A DNA stretch of 64,000 bases, taken from JAYODW01 sp038116745 (GTDB lineage: Bacteria > Pseudomonadota > Gammaproteobacteria > Ga0077536). Each line of letters begins with the position of its first letter. Positions within the stretch are counted from its first letter, which is position 1. This document shows, piece by piece, positions 1 to 8,623 of this stretch. The position numbers were made by a program, and so were the translations under genes. The notes under the pieces were generated by a model that did no database searches, was not told where the DNA came from, and saw only the letters and a list, made by a program, of their open reading frames with translations. Location: contig JAYODW010000012.1 of the NCBI GenBank assembly GCA_038116745.1, positions 41,283 to 105,282 on the forward strand, in the 5' to 3' direction.

Positions 1-825
1 CTGCGCTGCACTGATCCGCGGCACAGAGCCCCAGGCCACCTGCGCAACATCGCGCAGCCGGAGAAGACCTTCGCGCTCCATCCGCACAACCGCTTCGGAC
101 AGCTGTCCGGGGTCGAGCGCGCGCTCCCCGGCAGTCACGGCAATCTGCTGATTTGTGTTCTCAATCACACCGAGTCCCGGACTAGCAGCCGCATCCCGCA
201 CCACCCGGGAGAGATCGAGCACGGTCAGACCCGCGCGGGCAAGTGCTCTTTGGTCAGGAGTCACGACGAGAGCACGCTCAGCGCCACCAAATATATTGAC
301 GTCAGCTACCCCGGGGACCGCCAGCAGCCGCGGCACCACAACGGTCTCCGTAATATCGCGGAGCGCGACCGGATCGGCGCCTTTGCTGCTGACTGCGATG
401 GTCCGCACAGTGGCAGAGGACGATGCCAGCGGCGCAATCACCGGCTTTTCAACCCCTTCGGGTAACGCCCCAAGCACAGATGCCAGACGTTCGGCGACCT
501 GACCGCGATTGCGGTAGGTATCGCTGGCCTCAGAGAAAACCAGCGTGACGATGGACAGGCCCTGGATTGATTCCGAACGGATGTGGTCCAGATCGATCAG
601 ACCGCCCAGCGCGTTTTCTAACGGCTGCGACACGGCTACCTCGACCTGCTCCGCGGTAAAACCGGGCGCCTCGGTCTGCACGATGACCAGCTGCGGCGCA
701 AATTCCGGAAAGATGTCGAGGCCGGCGTCGCCGAGGCGCAATGCGCCGTAGAGCACCACGGCCAGGGCGATGGTCAGAACGACCGCGCGCCGCTCAATGG
801 AAAAGCGAACCAGGGCGCTCAGCAT
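1..825 (-). CDS. Heavy-metal type RND efflux pump (CusA-like), N-terminal part, cut by window edge
   Basis: Inner-membrane proton-driven pump subunit of a tripartite exporter. Translating the minus strand from the ATG at 823-825 gives about 275 residues open to the window edge with no stop. The start is typical of CusA-like pumps: a first membrane helix near residues 13-25, then IFPEFAPQLVIVQTEAPG and SQPLENALGG, then porter-domain sequence with VPGVADVNIFGG. It lies 24 bp after the adaptor gene, as third gene of an outer membrane protein - adaptor - pump operon. Metal specificity cannot be read here because the transmembrane methionine/acidic residues lie outside the window; the CusA-like branch is an inference from the motifs. 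Confidence 0.88.
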   Translation of the reverse strand, partial: MLSALVRFSIERRAVVLTIALAVVLYGALRLGDAGLDIFPEFAPQLVIVQTEAPGFTAEQVEVAVSQPLENALGGLIDLDHIRSESIQGLSIVTLVFSEASDTYRNRGQVAERLASVLGALPEGVEKPVIAPLASSSATVRTIAVSSKGADPVALRDITETVVVPRLLAVPGVADVNIFGGAERALVVTPDQRALARAGLTVLDLSRVVRDAAASPGLGVIENTNQQIAVTAGERALDPGQLSEAVVRMEREGLLRLRDVAQVAWGSVPRISAAQ

Positions 826-849
826 TGCCGGATGCTGGTTCGGCTGCCG

Positions 850-1986
850 TCAATCATCATCCTCGTCCGGTATTGCGCCATAAAACTCCTCGGCCAGCAG
901 AACCTGCGCGCCCGCCACGACCGTCACCAGTGGATCCGGGACCTCCGACAGCAGCCAGCCCAGTGGATGCTTCGCGGCAGACCCAAGCGCCTCGCGCCGA
1001 TACAGGCCTTCGCCCATGACACGATAAAACCAGGGTTGCCCGCCGTGCCACACCACGGCTTCCACGGGCAGCAGGGTGCCCTCCATCGAAATCCCCGTCT
1101 GTTCCACCCAGACGTCCACGCGCATTTCGCGACGCAAATCGGGGAGATCCACCCGCGCGACCCAGCTTGCTCCAGCAGACAGTTGCACCGCCGTGCTCGC
1201 GGGCCCGAGCAACTGCGCAGCAGCAGCATTAGCACGGAGACCATCACGCCCTACATAGATGTTGGCTGATGGCGACGACTCAGTCGCGAAGCTCACCAGC
1301 CTGGCGCGCCCCTCCTGCAGGGCAGTGAGCAATTCCGCATCAGCGTCTGCGTCCTGCATCACACCGCCCCAGTCCAGGGACAGCTGCAGGCGCAGACGGC
1401 GGAGGGCCTGGCGCTGCAGCAGCTCCTCATCGCGGGCCGCCAGCAGCGCTTCCTCAAGCGCAATCAGCTCGCGACGGGTCGTAACCCGCGCATCACCTGA
1501 CAGCGCTGTCAGCTCGGCCAGGCGGACCTGGTGCCGGTTAATCTTTTCCCGCTGCAGGGCAAGTCGATTTTCAGCCTGATCAATCTCGAGCACAGCGATG
1601 AGCAGCGGACGCTCGTCAAGAACCACACCCACGGCATCCCGTTCAGGTTTGACCGCGACGCGCTCGAGGCGAGCTTCCACCACAGAAGCCAGACGACGCT
1701 CCGACTCGCTCAGCACCACCAGCTGCCGCCCTTCGACTGCGAGAACACGCCCCGCTTGACGATCGTCCTCGTCGTCCCCCCCGGCATCGGTGGACTCATC
1801 GTCCTCATCTGCAGCGTCAGGATCGGGGTCGTCGACCCCGGCGAGCTTTTCGTCGACAGCGCCCCTAGCCGCAGCCGCAGTGGCCGATGGCCGGTCCTCC
1901 CCGGCGAGTGGTTGCCCCAGGTTCAGCGTCCCGAGCATGAGCAGGCCGGCCAGAAACATCAGGGTCGTTTTACCCCAGCTAATCAT
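850..1986 (-). CDS. RND efflux periplasmic adaptor (membrane fusion protein)
   Basis: 378 residues linking the pump at 1-825 to the outer-membrane channel encoded upstream. An N-terminal signal or anchor segment (about residues 7-28) is followed by a strikingly acidic low-complexity linker (about residues 48-75, mostly D and E), then a beta/lipoyl region, a helical hairpin rich in L, E and R (about 130-205) and C-terminal beta-barrel domains. The ATG overlaps the TGA of the upstream channel gene as ATGA (1983-1986), so translation is probably coupled. Sequence similarity to characterised CusB proteins is not obvious; the role rests on architecture and gene order. The acidic linker is unusual and could bind cations. 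Confidence 0.75.
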   Translation of the reverse strand: MISWGKTTLMFLAGLLMLGTLNLGQPLAGEDRPSATAAAARGAVDEKLAGVDDPDPDAADEDDESTDAGGDDEDDRQAGRVLAVEGRQLVVLSESERRLASVVEARLERVAVKPERDAVGVVLDERPLLIAVLEIDQAENRLALQREKINRHQVRLAELTALSGDARVTTRRELIALEEALLAARDEELLQRQALRRLRLQLSLDWGGVMQDADADAELLTALQEGRARLVSFATESSPSANIYVGRDGLRANAAAAQLLGPASTAVQLSAGASWVARVDLPDLRREMRVDVWVEQTGISMEGTLLPVEAVVWHGGQPWFYRVMGEGLYRREALGSAAKHPLGWLLSEVPDPLVTVVAGAQVLLAEEFYGAIPDEDDD

Positions 1987-3395
1987 TCGTCCCCTTCCAC
2001 CGGAAAGCCCGGGTCTGCGTAGAGCGCCTCGAGGTAGCGCTCAAAGGATTCTCCACTGACCGCCCAGGCCGCAGCCTGCTCCAGGTCCGCATAGGCCACT
2101 GCGAAAGCGGCCTCTGCCTTGACCAGGCTGAGCCTCGCGACCGCGCGCTGCAGCTCCGCACGCTTCACCGTCAGCCCGTCGAGGAGCCCGTCCTGAGCCT
2201 GTGCGACAAGCGACGCTACCTGGGCATCTATTTGGCCTACCGTCTCCCGCGTGCCCTGCAACAGCCGCCGCTGCGCTTCGAGACGGGTGTAATACTGCTG
2301 CACAGTGCCAATGATGTCGGCCTGGACCGCCTCGAAATGCAGCCTCGCTGCGTCCCGCTGCTGTGCCGCGCCGGCGATTACCTTGGCCTGCCCCGTCAGC
2401 AAGGGCAGCACAATCCCGCCGGCCAGAGACCACACGTGATCCCCCTGATCGAAAAAGTACCCGGGGCTCAGATCAATATCCGGATACTGATCGGCAACTG
2501 CTTTTTCCAGCGCGCGCTCACTGCGCTGGTAATCCGCCAGCGCCATCAGGATACGCGGATGGTGCTGCAGCGCGTGCGCGCGCCATTCAGCTTCTGCGGG
2601 CAGATCTGCAGCCGGCAGGATGAGGCGGGTTTGCTGCGCGGGAAGTGCATCCAGCATGAGTCCCAGCGCGCCCGCCAGACGCGCCCGGGCAGCAGCGCCG
2701 TCGCTCAGGAGCTCCAGCAGCTCAAGGCGGGCTGCGTTGGCTTCGATGGACACACTCTGCCAGGCAAAACCGTCTGCGAGGCCAGCGCGGGTCTGCTCTC
2801 TGGCCAACCCGGCGGCCGCCTCGAGCAGCGCGCTGCGGGTAGTTGCACTGCGCCGCAGAGCGTCGTTCGCAGCCAGCGCGTTCAGCGCCGCACAGCCCTC
2901 TCGACGCGCCTCCCAGGCGGCTGCAAGTACGGCCGCGCGGGCATTGAGCACCTCGGTCGCGGCCAGCTGGCGGGCGATCCGACGTCTGCCCAACGGACGC
3001 CAGACATATGAAAACGCCGGACCGATACCGAAGTCTTTGCCGTTACCCTGGTTGTCTACGCTGTGGTGTTCTACGCCGAGCTGTACCTCCAGCGGCGGAA
3101 CCCTCCCCGCCGCGGCCGCCACTGCACCGGCGGCGCTCACGTCAGCCCGGGCAGCTGCGACGGCGCGCGAGCGTTGCGCAGCAAGAAGCCCGATGTGCGG
3201 ACAGCTCCAGTACCCTTCGGTCGAATCTCCGGGCTGCACAGCCGACCCGGGTTCAATCTCGATAGTCGCGGCCGCCAACGCCTGCGGCACAGCCCCCGGG
3301 TCGAGCGGTGCCGGAGCATAGCTCTCAAACGCGCAGCCGCCGGCCAGCCCGCCTGTCAGTAAAATCAGAGCGCGTGCGAGGCGTTGCCGCAGCAC
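1983..3395 (-). CDS. Outer-membrane efflux lipoprotein (TolC/CusC family)
   Basis: Outer-membrane channel of the RND system. The GTG at 3393-3395 gives a compact lipoprotein signal ending in the lipobox LAGGC, about 21 residues in. A longer reading back to 3476 would overlap the previous gene by 53 bp and place 27 charged residues before the signal, so the shorter start is preferred; a TTG in between is also possible. The mature part is Ala/Leu/Arg-rich, with two long helical repeats typical of the channel family (for example EAQRRLLQGTRETVGQID in the second). The stop overlaps the adaptor start. First gene of the three-gene export operon, directly downstream of a PPOX-fold gene. Confidence 0.8.
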   Translation of the reverse strand: MLRQRLARALILLTGGLAGGCAFESYAPAPLDPGAVPQALAAATIEIEPGSAVQPGDSTEGYWSCPHIGLLAAQRSRAVAAARADVSAAGAVAAAAGRVPPLEVQLGVEHHSVDNQGNGKDFGIGPAFSYVWRPLGRRRIARQLAATEVLNARAAVLAAAWEARREGCAALNALAANDALRRSATTRSALLEAAAGLAREQTRAGLADGFAWQSVSIEANAARLELLELLSDGAAARARLAGALGLMLDALPAQQTRLILPAADLPAEAEWRAHALQHHPRILMALADYQRSERALEKAVADQYPDIDLSPGYFFDQGDHVWSLAGGIVLPLLTGQAKVIAGAAQQRDAARLHFEAVQADIIGTVQQYYTRLEAQRRLLQGTRETVGQIDAQVASLVAQAQDGLLDGLTVKRAELQRAVARLSLVKAEAAFAVAYADLEQAAAWAVSGESFERYLEALYADPGFPVEGDE

Positions 3396-3423
3396 CTTCG
3401 CTTTTTCTGTAGACCCCTTCGTC

Positions 3424-3960
3424 TCAAGGCTCACGCTGATCGAACAGCGCTGGCGCCTCACGAGCCACTTTTGCATCGCTCGTCCAGTAGCGTTTAGCCC
3501 AGATCCCCTGATAGGCCTCTTCGCCTATCGGCATGCGCCAGGAGCGGACTTCTGCGTCCGCCAGGACCACTGAGCAGAGCGCACGCGGCTGATCGTCTGT
3601 GCCGTCGACGTAGGCGTTTGCATCATCCAGCGGGATGTAGCGCTGCGCGATGCGACGATAGCGATCCCGCCAGGCATCGTCGTTGCCGACGTCGTAATCA
3701 ATTGCGGCACGACCGCGAGCAACCACCTTGCGGTACGGCAGCTCCGGCTCGTCAATGCTCAGCGCCACCCGATTGTCACCGCGAATGTGGCGCAGCCATT
3801 CCGAGTGCTGGCGCGGCGTGAACCAGATTCGGCCTTGTTCATGAATAAACCAGATCGGCGTGACCAGCGGCGCGCCGTCCGCGTCGACAGTCGCAATATT
3901 CATGATCGTCCCGGGTTCCGCGAGAAACTGGTCGCGTTCTGCATCGTTCATCTTGGGCAT
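3424..3960 (-). CDS. Pyridoxamine 5'-phosphate oxidase-fold (PPOX) flavin-binding protein
   Basis: 178 residues, complete. The N-terminal half reads as a split-barrel FMN- or F420-binding domain: MNIATVDADGAPLVTPIWF, then IWFTPRQHSEWLRHIRGDNR and VALSIDEPELPYRKVVARG. Members of this family reduce small molecules or bind flavin, haem or F420. The substrate cannot be told from sequence, and the protein lacks the extra C-terminal PNPOx domain, so it is not the vitamin B6 enzyme. It lies upstream of the efflux genes on the same strand and may be co-transcribed. Confidence 0.82.
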   Translation of the reverse strand: MPKMNDAERDQFLAEPGTIMNIATVDADGAPLVTPIWFIHEQGRIWFTPRQHSEWLRHIRGDNRVALSIDEPELPYRKVVARGRAAIDYDVGNDDAWRDRYRRIAQRYIPLDDANAYVDGTDDQPRALCSVVLADAEVRSWRMPIGEEAYQGIWAKRYWTSDAKVAREAPALFDQREP

Positions 3961-3981
3961 CAGATCCCCCCCCTGTCGGTC

Positions 3982-5040
3982 CTAAGGTGCACGCCGTGGG
4001 CTGCCGGCAGCCAGGCGCGCCATGTCGGCTGAGTATATGAGACGTGAAGGCAGGCGCAGCGTAACAACTTCGCTGGATCCGGTCAGCCGGGACTTGAGCC
4101 AGGGAAACGCGTCCCCGAAAAGACCTGGATAGCGCGTCATCAGGGGAAGCGGCGCCAGCACGCTTTCGCCCTCGGCGTTTATCTGCAGGCGCACTCCCGG
4201 TTCACTCCAGCGCTGCGCTTCCAGAACGCTCCAGTCCACCGAACGGCCGCCGAGTGCCGTGGCATGCAGGGCCTTGAGCAGGGTCTCCATCTCGGCAGTA
4301 ACGCGGTCGCAGGCGAGCGTCAAAAGACGCGCGTGGCGCCCGTCTCCCCGGTCACAGCTCAGACTGTCGTCGGCTTCCTCCAGTTCGATGACGATGCCGT
4401 CAGGACGAGGCGGCGGCGGAACTTCCACCACCGCCGCAATGATGTCTGCGGGCGTCTGCACCGCGTCCATTGTCAGCACCGGCGGCTCACGTAAAGCATC
4501 CACGCCCCGGCATGAAATCCGCGCGCACAAGCTCTCGGCCACTTCGCGCTCCAGGGCAGCCCGCTCAGATGGTCGCGGCGGTGCCAGCACGAACTGCTGG
4601 GCAGGCCGCGAACCCACTATCACCCGCCAGCCCTCGTCGGGCTGCGGCAGGACCTGGACTGCGCCCCCCGCGCGCGCGCCTTCCGCTGCGCGCTGCAGCT
4701 GATCGATGAAAGCCTCGGTACCACGCACCCAGCCGGGGTCACTGCTGCCGTCGGCCGCTGCCTGCCTGTAACGCAGGATCAGCGCGTCTACCGCAATTTC
4801 CACGAATGCGATCTGCGTTGCCGGTCCTGCTTTGCCCAGGCGCGATGCGAGCTCGTCGAACGGCGGCACGGATGGGCCGGCCATTGCAACACGCAGAACA
4901 AGACAGAACACGATGAGAATTCCACAGACACAACGGACCACAGCTGAGCTGCCGCTGTCAGCCGCTCGTGCCCGCCTCACACCCACGTCGTGTCCCATTT
5001 CGCTCTGCACAACAGCGCCTGTCCCCTCGTCCCTCGCCAC
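3982..5040 (-). CDS. Secreted or membrane-anchored protein of unknown function
   Basis: 352 residues; family not recognised. A hydrophobic segment (CGILIVFCLVLRVAMAGP, about residues 39-56) looks like a signal peptide or anchor behind a long polar start, so the true start may be an internal ATG (the MGHDVG or later one). The mature part is mixed alpha/beta with no repeats and has Cys residues in the LCARISCRG, LSCDRGDG and LACDRV segments, which could form disulfides in the periplasm. It is 21 bp upstream of the PPOX gene on the same strand, so it may belong to that transcript. No function is assigned. Confidence 0.6.
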   Translation of the reverse strand: MARDEGTGAVVQSEMGHDVGVRRARAADSGSSAVVRCVCGILIVFCLVLRVAMAGPSVPPFDELASRLGKAGPATQIAFVEIAVDALILRYRQAAADGSSDPGWVRGTEAFIDQLQRAAEGARAGGAVQVLPQPDEGWRVIVGSRPAQQFVLAPPRPSERAALEREVAESLCARISCRGVDALREPPVLTMDAVQTPADIIAAVVEVPPPPRPDGIVIELEEADDSLSCDRGDGRHARLLTLACDRVTAEMETLLKALHATALGGRSVDWSVLEAQRWSEPGVRLQINAEGESVLAPLPLMTRYPGLFGDAFPWLKSRLTGSSEVVTLRLPSRLIYSADMARLAAGSPRRAP

Positions 5041-5123
5041 AGCGAGCCGACCCGCCAGAAGTCGTTAGCGGCCTGTGGCGTGAACAATTGAGCGGCGCCA
5101 AGCCCTGCTCTTAATCCCGGCTT

Positions 5124-5927
5124 TCAGGTCGTCCCGGACAGCAAGCGCAGCGCAGATTCATGTAAGGCTGCATCACTCGCTGCCACCACCCGTCCGCCGC
5201 CACGCACGGCGCAGCCCTCCCAGTCGGTCACAATCCCGCCGGCTGCCTCGATCAGCGGGATCAGGGGCGCGATATCAAAGAACTTGAGATTGGCCTCGAC
5301 CACGAGGTCAACGAACCCGGCCGCCAGGAGCGCGTAGCCGTAGCAATCCGCGCCGAAGCGCACCAGACGGACCGCGCGGCAGAGTCTCTCGAAGCGCGAA
5401 GCTTCTTCCCCCACGGCAAACATGTCAGGAGTCGTGGAAAACAGGGTCGCCTGCGACAGCGCCACCCCCGCGCGGCAGCGCAGCGGACGCACCCCCTCGT
5501 CGCGTATGAGCTCTGCCCGCCCCGCGCCGCCGATAAAACAATCGCCGACCAGCGGCTGGCTCATCATGCCGAACTGCGGGACGCCCTCGTACAGCAGCCC
5601 CACCAGTGTTCCCCAGGTAGGCATGCCGCTCATGAAGGAGCGGGTCCCGTCGATGGGGTCAAGGATCCAGCTATAAGGGCCCTGTGCCGGCCTCGGGGCC
5701 TCCTCTTCGCCGATGATGCCGTGATGCGGATAGCGCTCGATGATTGCCGCTCTGAGGGCGCGCTCAGCGCTTCGATCGGCCTCAGTGACAGGATCGAACG
5801 CACCGGTCGTCGCTTTATCCTCCACGCGCATGGTCGTGCGGAACCGGGGCAGGGTCTGTTCGGCAGCGAGCCCTGCGAGGGTGAGGAAAAACGGCCACAA
5901 ATCAGCCGCGTCGAGCGAGTCGTTCAT
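5124..5927 (-). CDS. hisN: Inositol monophosphatase-family phosphatase, probable histidinol-phosphatase
   Basis: 267 residues, the usual length. Mg-dependent phosphatase of the inositol monophosphatase fold; this subgroup dephosphorylates histidinol phosphate. The metal-site motifs are visible: GEEEAP, then DPIDGTRSF with its Asp/Asp pair, then FFDIAPLIPLIEAAGG in place of the usual WDxAA motif. The start FFLTLAGLAAEQTLPRFR is typical of the HisN branch rather than SuhB. Not beside other histidine genes, so the assignment rests on motif style alone; a general inositol-phosphatase role is the alternative. Confidence 0.82.
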   Translation of the reverse strand: MNDSLDAADLWPFFLTLAGLAAEQTLPRFRTTMRVEDKATTGAFDPVTEADRSAERALRAAIIERYPHHGIIGEEEAPRPAQGPYSWILDPIDGTRSFMSGMPTWGTLVGLLYEGVPQFGMMSQPLVGDCFIGGAGRAELIRDEGVRPLRCRAGVALSQATLFSTTPDMFAVGEEASRFERLCRAVRLVRFGADCYGYALLAAGFVDLVVEANLKFFDIAPLIPLIEAAGGIVTDWEGCAVRGGGRVVAASDAALHESALRLLSGTT

Positions 5928-6055
5928 AGCCTGTTTCTGCGTATGGATGCACCGGCGGCCGGGATGATCTCATCGCGTCAGGCTGATGACCAGCAACCGC
6001 GCGCCATGCCGGTTCACGCTATGATGGCGCCCGTTTTCAGGCTGACCGGATTGCC

Positions 6056-8551
6056 ATGCGAGAAATCTTATCCAGCGTCTACGAGCGCGTTGTCCTGCGC
6101 CATCCCATCCTGACTCTGCTGGCACTGGCGGGCGTGCTCGGATTTGTCGGGCAGGGAGCCCGAGAGTTCAAGCTGGATGCCTCCGCCGACGCTCTCCTGC
6201 TCGAAAATGACGCCGATCTGCGGGTTTTTCGGCAGATGACGATGCGCTATCGAACCCGCGATTTTCTGTTCATCGCCATTGTGCCGCCGGACGACATCAT
6301 GTCCGACGCGAATCGGGAGCTGGTTGCCCAGCTGCGTGACGATATAGCAGCCATCCCGCAGGTGCTGGATATCAACTCCATGCTCGATGTCCCGCTGGTC
6401 AAGAACATTCCCGGCAGCTTGGCCGAAGTGGCAACCAATTTCCGCACGCTACGTCAGCCGGATACCAACCTCGACCGCGCGCGCGAAGAGCTGACCGAGA
6501 GCCCGATCTATCAGGACCTGGTGGCCAGCGCCGACGGCTCGGTCACCGCCATGCAGATCTTTCTCAAGGACCACCCGGAACTCCCACGACTGCGCGATCT
6601 GCGGGATCAGCTGCTGCATCTGCGCGGCACTGAGGGGCTAACGGCCCAGCAGGAAATCGAGCTGGAACGTCTGCGCCCGGACTACGAAAAAGCAAAAGAG
6701 GAAGCAGAGCACGAAGCGCACATCGCCATCGAGCAGATCCGCGCGGTGATGGACAAATACCAGGGCGACACCCGGCTCTATCTTGGCGGCGTCCCCATGA
6801 TCACCGACGACCTGGTGACCTTCATCGGTCGCGACCTGGTCGTTTTCGGGGCTGGTGTGTTCGTTTTTCTCATCATCATGCTGACGCTCATTTTCCGCGA
6901 GGTGCGCTGGGTGGTGATTCCTTTCTCGGCCTGCATCTATGCGCTGGTTTTCATGCTCGGACTGCTCGGGCTGGTCGGCTGGAAAGTGACCATCATTTCA
7001 TCGAACTTCATCGCGCTGATGCTGATCATCACCATGTCGATGAACATTCATCTTATCGTCCGCTATCGCGAGCTTTGGCGTGACGCGCCGGATACCGACC
7101 ACTACGAGCTCGTCCGGATGACTGTGTTAAAGATGGCGCAACCCTGCTTCTTCACCGCAGTCACGACCATCATCGCGTTCACCTCTCTGGTGGTGAGCGA
7201 TATCAAGCCGGTCATCGATTTCGGGTGGATGATGACGATCGGTCTTATCGTGCTCTACCTCAGCACGTTTACATTGTTCCCAACCCTGCTGCTGCTGGCG
7301 CGAAAACGCCCGCTGCGACGCGCGGAGTCCGAGGGGTATCCCTTCACCGGGGTTCTGGGGCGGTTCACTGAACGCCATGGAGGCCTTGTCCTGGGGTTGT
7401 CAGCTGCACTCGCGGTGGCCGGCGCGATGGGCGCGCAGCGTCTGGAAGTCGAAAACAGCTTTGTCAACTACTTCCATAGCGACACCGAAATCTACCGCGG
7501 CCTGAAGCTCATCGATGAAAAGCTCGGCGGCACCACGCCGCTGGATATTGTTCTCAAGTTTCCGCAGAGAGCGGCAGATGCCGACCTGGGCATGATGGAT
7601 GACGATCTGGCGGCTATGTTCGGCGAAGTGGAATCCGAAGCGGCCAAGGCTGACTCCTGGTTCACGCCGGAGAAGATCAACCGCATCAAGGCGGTGCACG
7701 ACTACCTCGACGGGTTACCTGAGATAGGAAAAGTTCTGTCGCTTGCCTCGACCTTGCGGGTCGCGGAAGACCTCAACGGCGGGCGTGAATTCACCGCCTT
7801 CGAGCTCAACATTCTCTACAAGCGCATTCCAGCCCCGGTTCGCGCAGCCATGATCGATCCCTATGTATCGATCGTCGACGACGAGGCGCGGATATCCGTG
7901 CGCATCCTCGACTCGCTGCCTGATCTGCGCCGCAAGGAGCTCCTCGAACGGATCGATCGAGAACTGTCCACACAATTCAACCTTGCGGCGGACGAGTACG
8001 AACTCACCGGCCTGCTGGTGCTCTACAACAATGTGCTGCAAAGCCTTTTCCGCTCCCAGATCATGACGCTCGGCGTTGTAATGCTGGGGATCATGGTCAC
8101 CCTGATGATCCTGTTCCGCTCGGTGAAAGTGGCCGTCATCGGGATCGTCCCGAACATCCTGGCTGCCCTGATCATCCTGGGATTCATGGGCTGGATGCAT
8201 ATCCCGCTCGACATCATGACCATCACCATTGCCGCCATCACGATCGGCATCGCGGTCGACGACTGTATCCACTACCTCTACAGCTACCGCGAACAGCAAC
8301 CGCGTCTTGAAGACCCCGTCGCCACGATGCATTACTGTCATGCAAACATCGCGCGTGCGGCGTTCTACACAACGCTGACCATTACCATCGGCTTTTCCAT
8401 TCTGGTGCTGTCTAATTTCATCCCAACCATCCTATTCGGCGTGCTCACGGCGGTCGCAATGACGGTTGCACTGCTCGCTGCACTGACGCTGATGCCGAAA
8501 CTGATCCTCGCCTGGCAACCATTCCGGGCAGTGGAGGAAGAAGACTACTGA
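6056..8551 (+). CDS. RND superfamily transporter, MMPL type
   Basis: 831 residues, complete. Inner-membrane exporter of the MMPL/hydrophobe branch, which often moves lipids or other hydrophobic molecules. The layout is two repeats: one N-terminal helix, a periplasmic domain (about 40-250), a five- to six-helix block (about 255-425) with the sterol-sensing-like stretch, then a second helix, periplasmic domain and C-terminal helix block (about 670-820) with IAVDDCIHYLYSY. The first periplasmic domain carries a charged coiled-coil-like insertion (about residues 185-235). HpnN, the hopanoid transporter, belongs to the same superfamily, and a squalene-hopene cyclase is in this window, but the two are more than 50 kb apart and no link is shown. 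Confidence 0.88.
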   Translation: MREILSSVYERVVLRHPILTLLALAGVLGFVGQGAREFKLDASADALLLENDADLRVFRQMTMRYRTRDFLFIAIVPPDDIMSDANRELVAQLRDDIAAIPQVLDINSMLDVPLVKNIPGSLAEVATNFRTLRQPDTNLDRAREELTESPIYQDLVASADGSVTAMQIFLKDHPELPRLRDLRDQLLHLRGTEGLTAQQEIELERLRPDYEKAKEEAEHEAHIAIEQIRAVMDKYQGDTRLYLGGVPMITDDLVTFIGRDLVVFGAGVFVFLIIMLTLIFREVRWVVIPFSACIYALVFMLGLLGLVGWKVTIISSNFIALMLIITMSMNIHLIVRYRELWRDAPDTDHYELVRMTVLKMAQPCFFTAVTTIIAFTSLVVSDIKPVIDFGWMMTIGLIVLYLSTFTLFPTLLLLARKRPLRRAESEGYPFTGVLGRFTERHGGLVLGLSAALAVAGAMGAQRLEVENSFVNYFHSDTEIYRGLKLIDEKLGGTTPLDIVLKFPQRAADADLGMMDDDLAAMFGEVESEAAKADSWFTPEKINRIKAVHDYLDGLPEIGKVLSLASTLRVAEDLNGGREFTAFELNILYKRIPAPVRAAMIDPYVSIVDDEARISVRILDSLPDLRRKELLERIDRELSTQFNLAADEYELTGLLVLYNNVLQSLFRSQIMTLGVVMLGIMVTLMILFRSVKVAVIGIVPNILAALIILGFMGWMHIPLDIMTITIAAITIGIAVDDCIHYLYSYREQQPRLEDPVATMHYCHANIARAAFYTTLTITIGFSILVLSNFIPTILFGVLTAVAMTVALLAALTLMPKLILAWQPFRAVEEEDY

Positions 8552-8623
8552 GGTGCCCGGCCGCCTCGCCGGTTTAATCTACAATGCCGCGACATTCGGC
8601 AAACCGCACAGGAGATCTCCGCT

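Noticed and set aside
6056..8551. Naming the MMPL transporter HpnN
   Set aside because: Same superfamily, but no neighbouring hopanoid genes and the cyclase is over 50 kb away.
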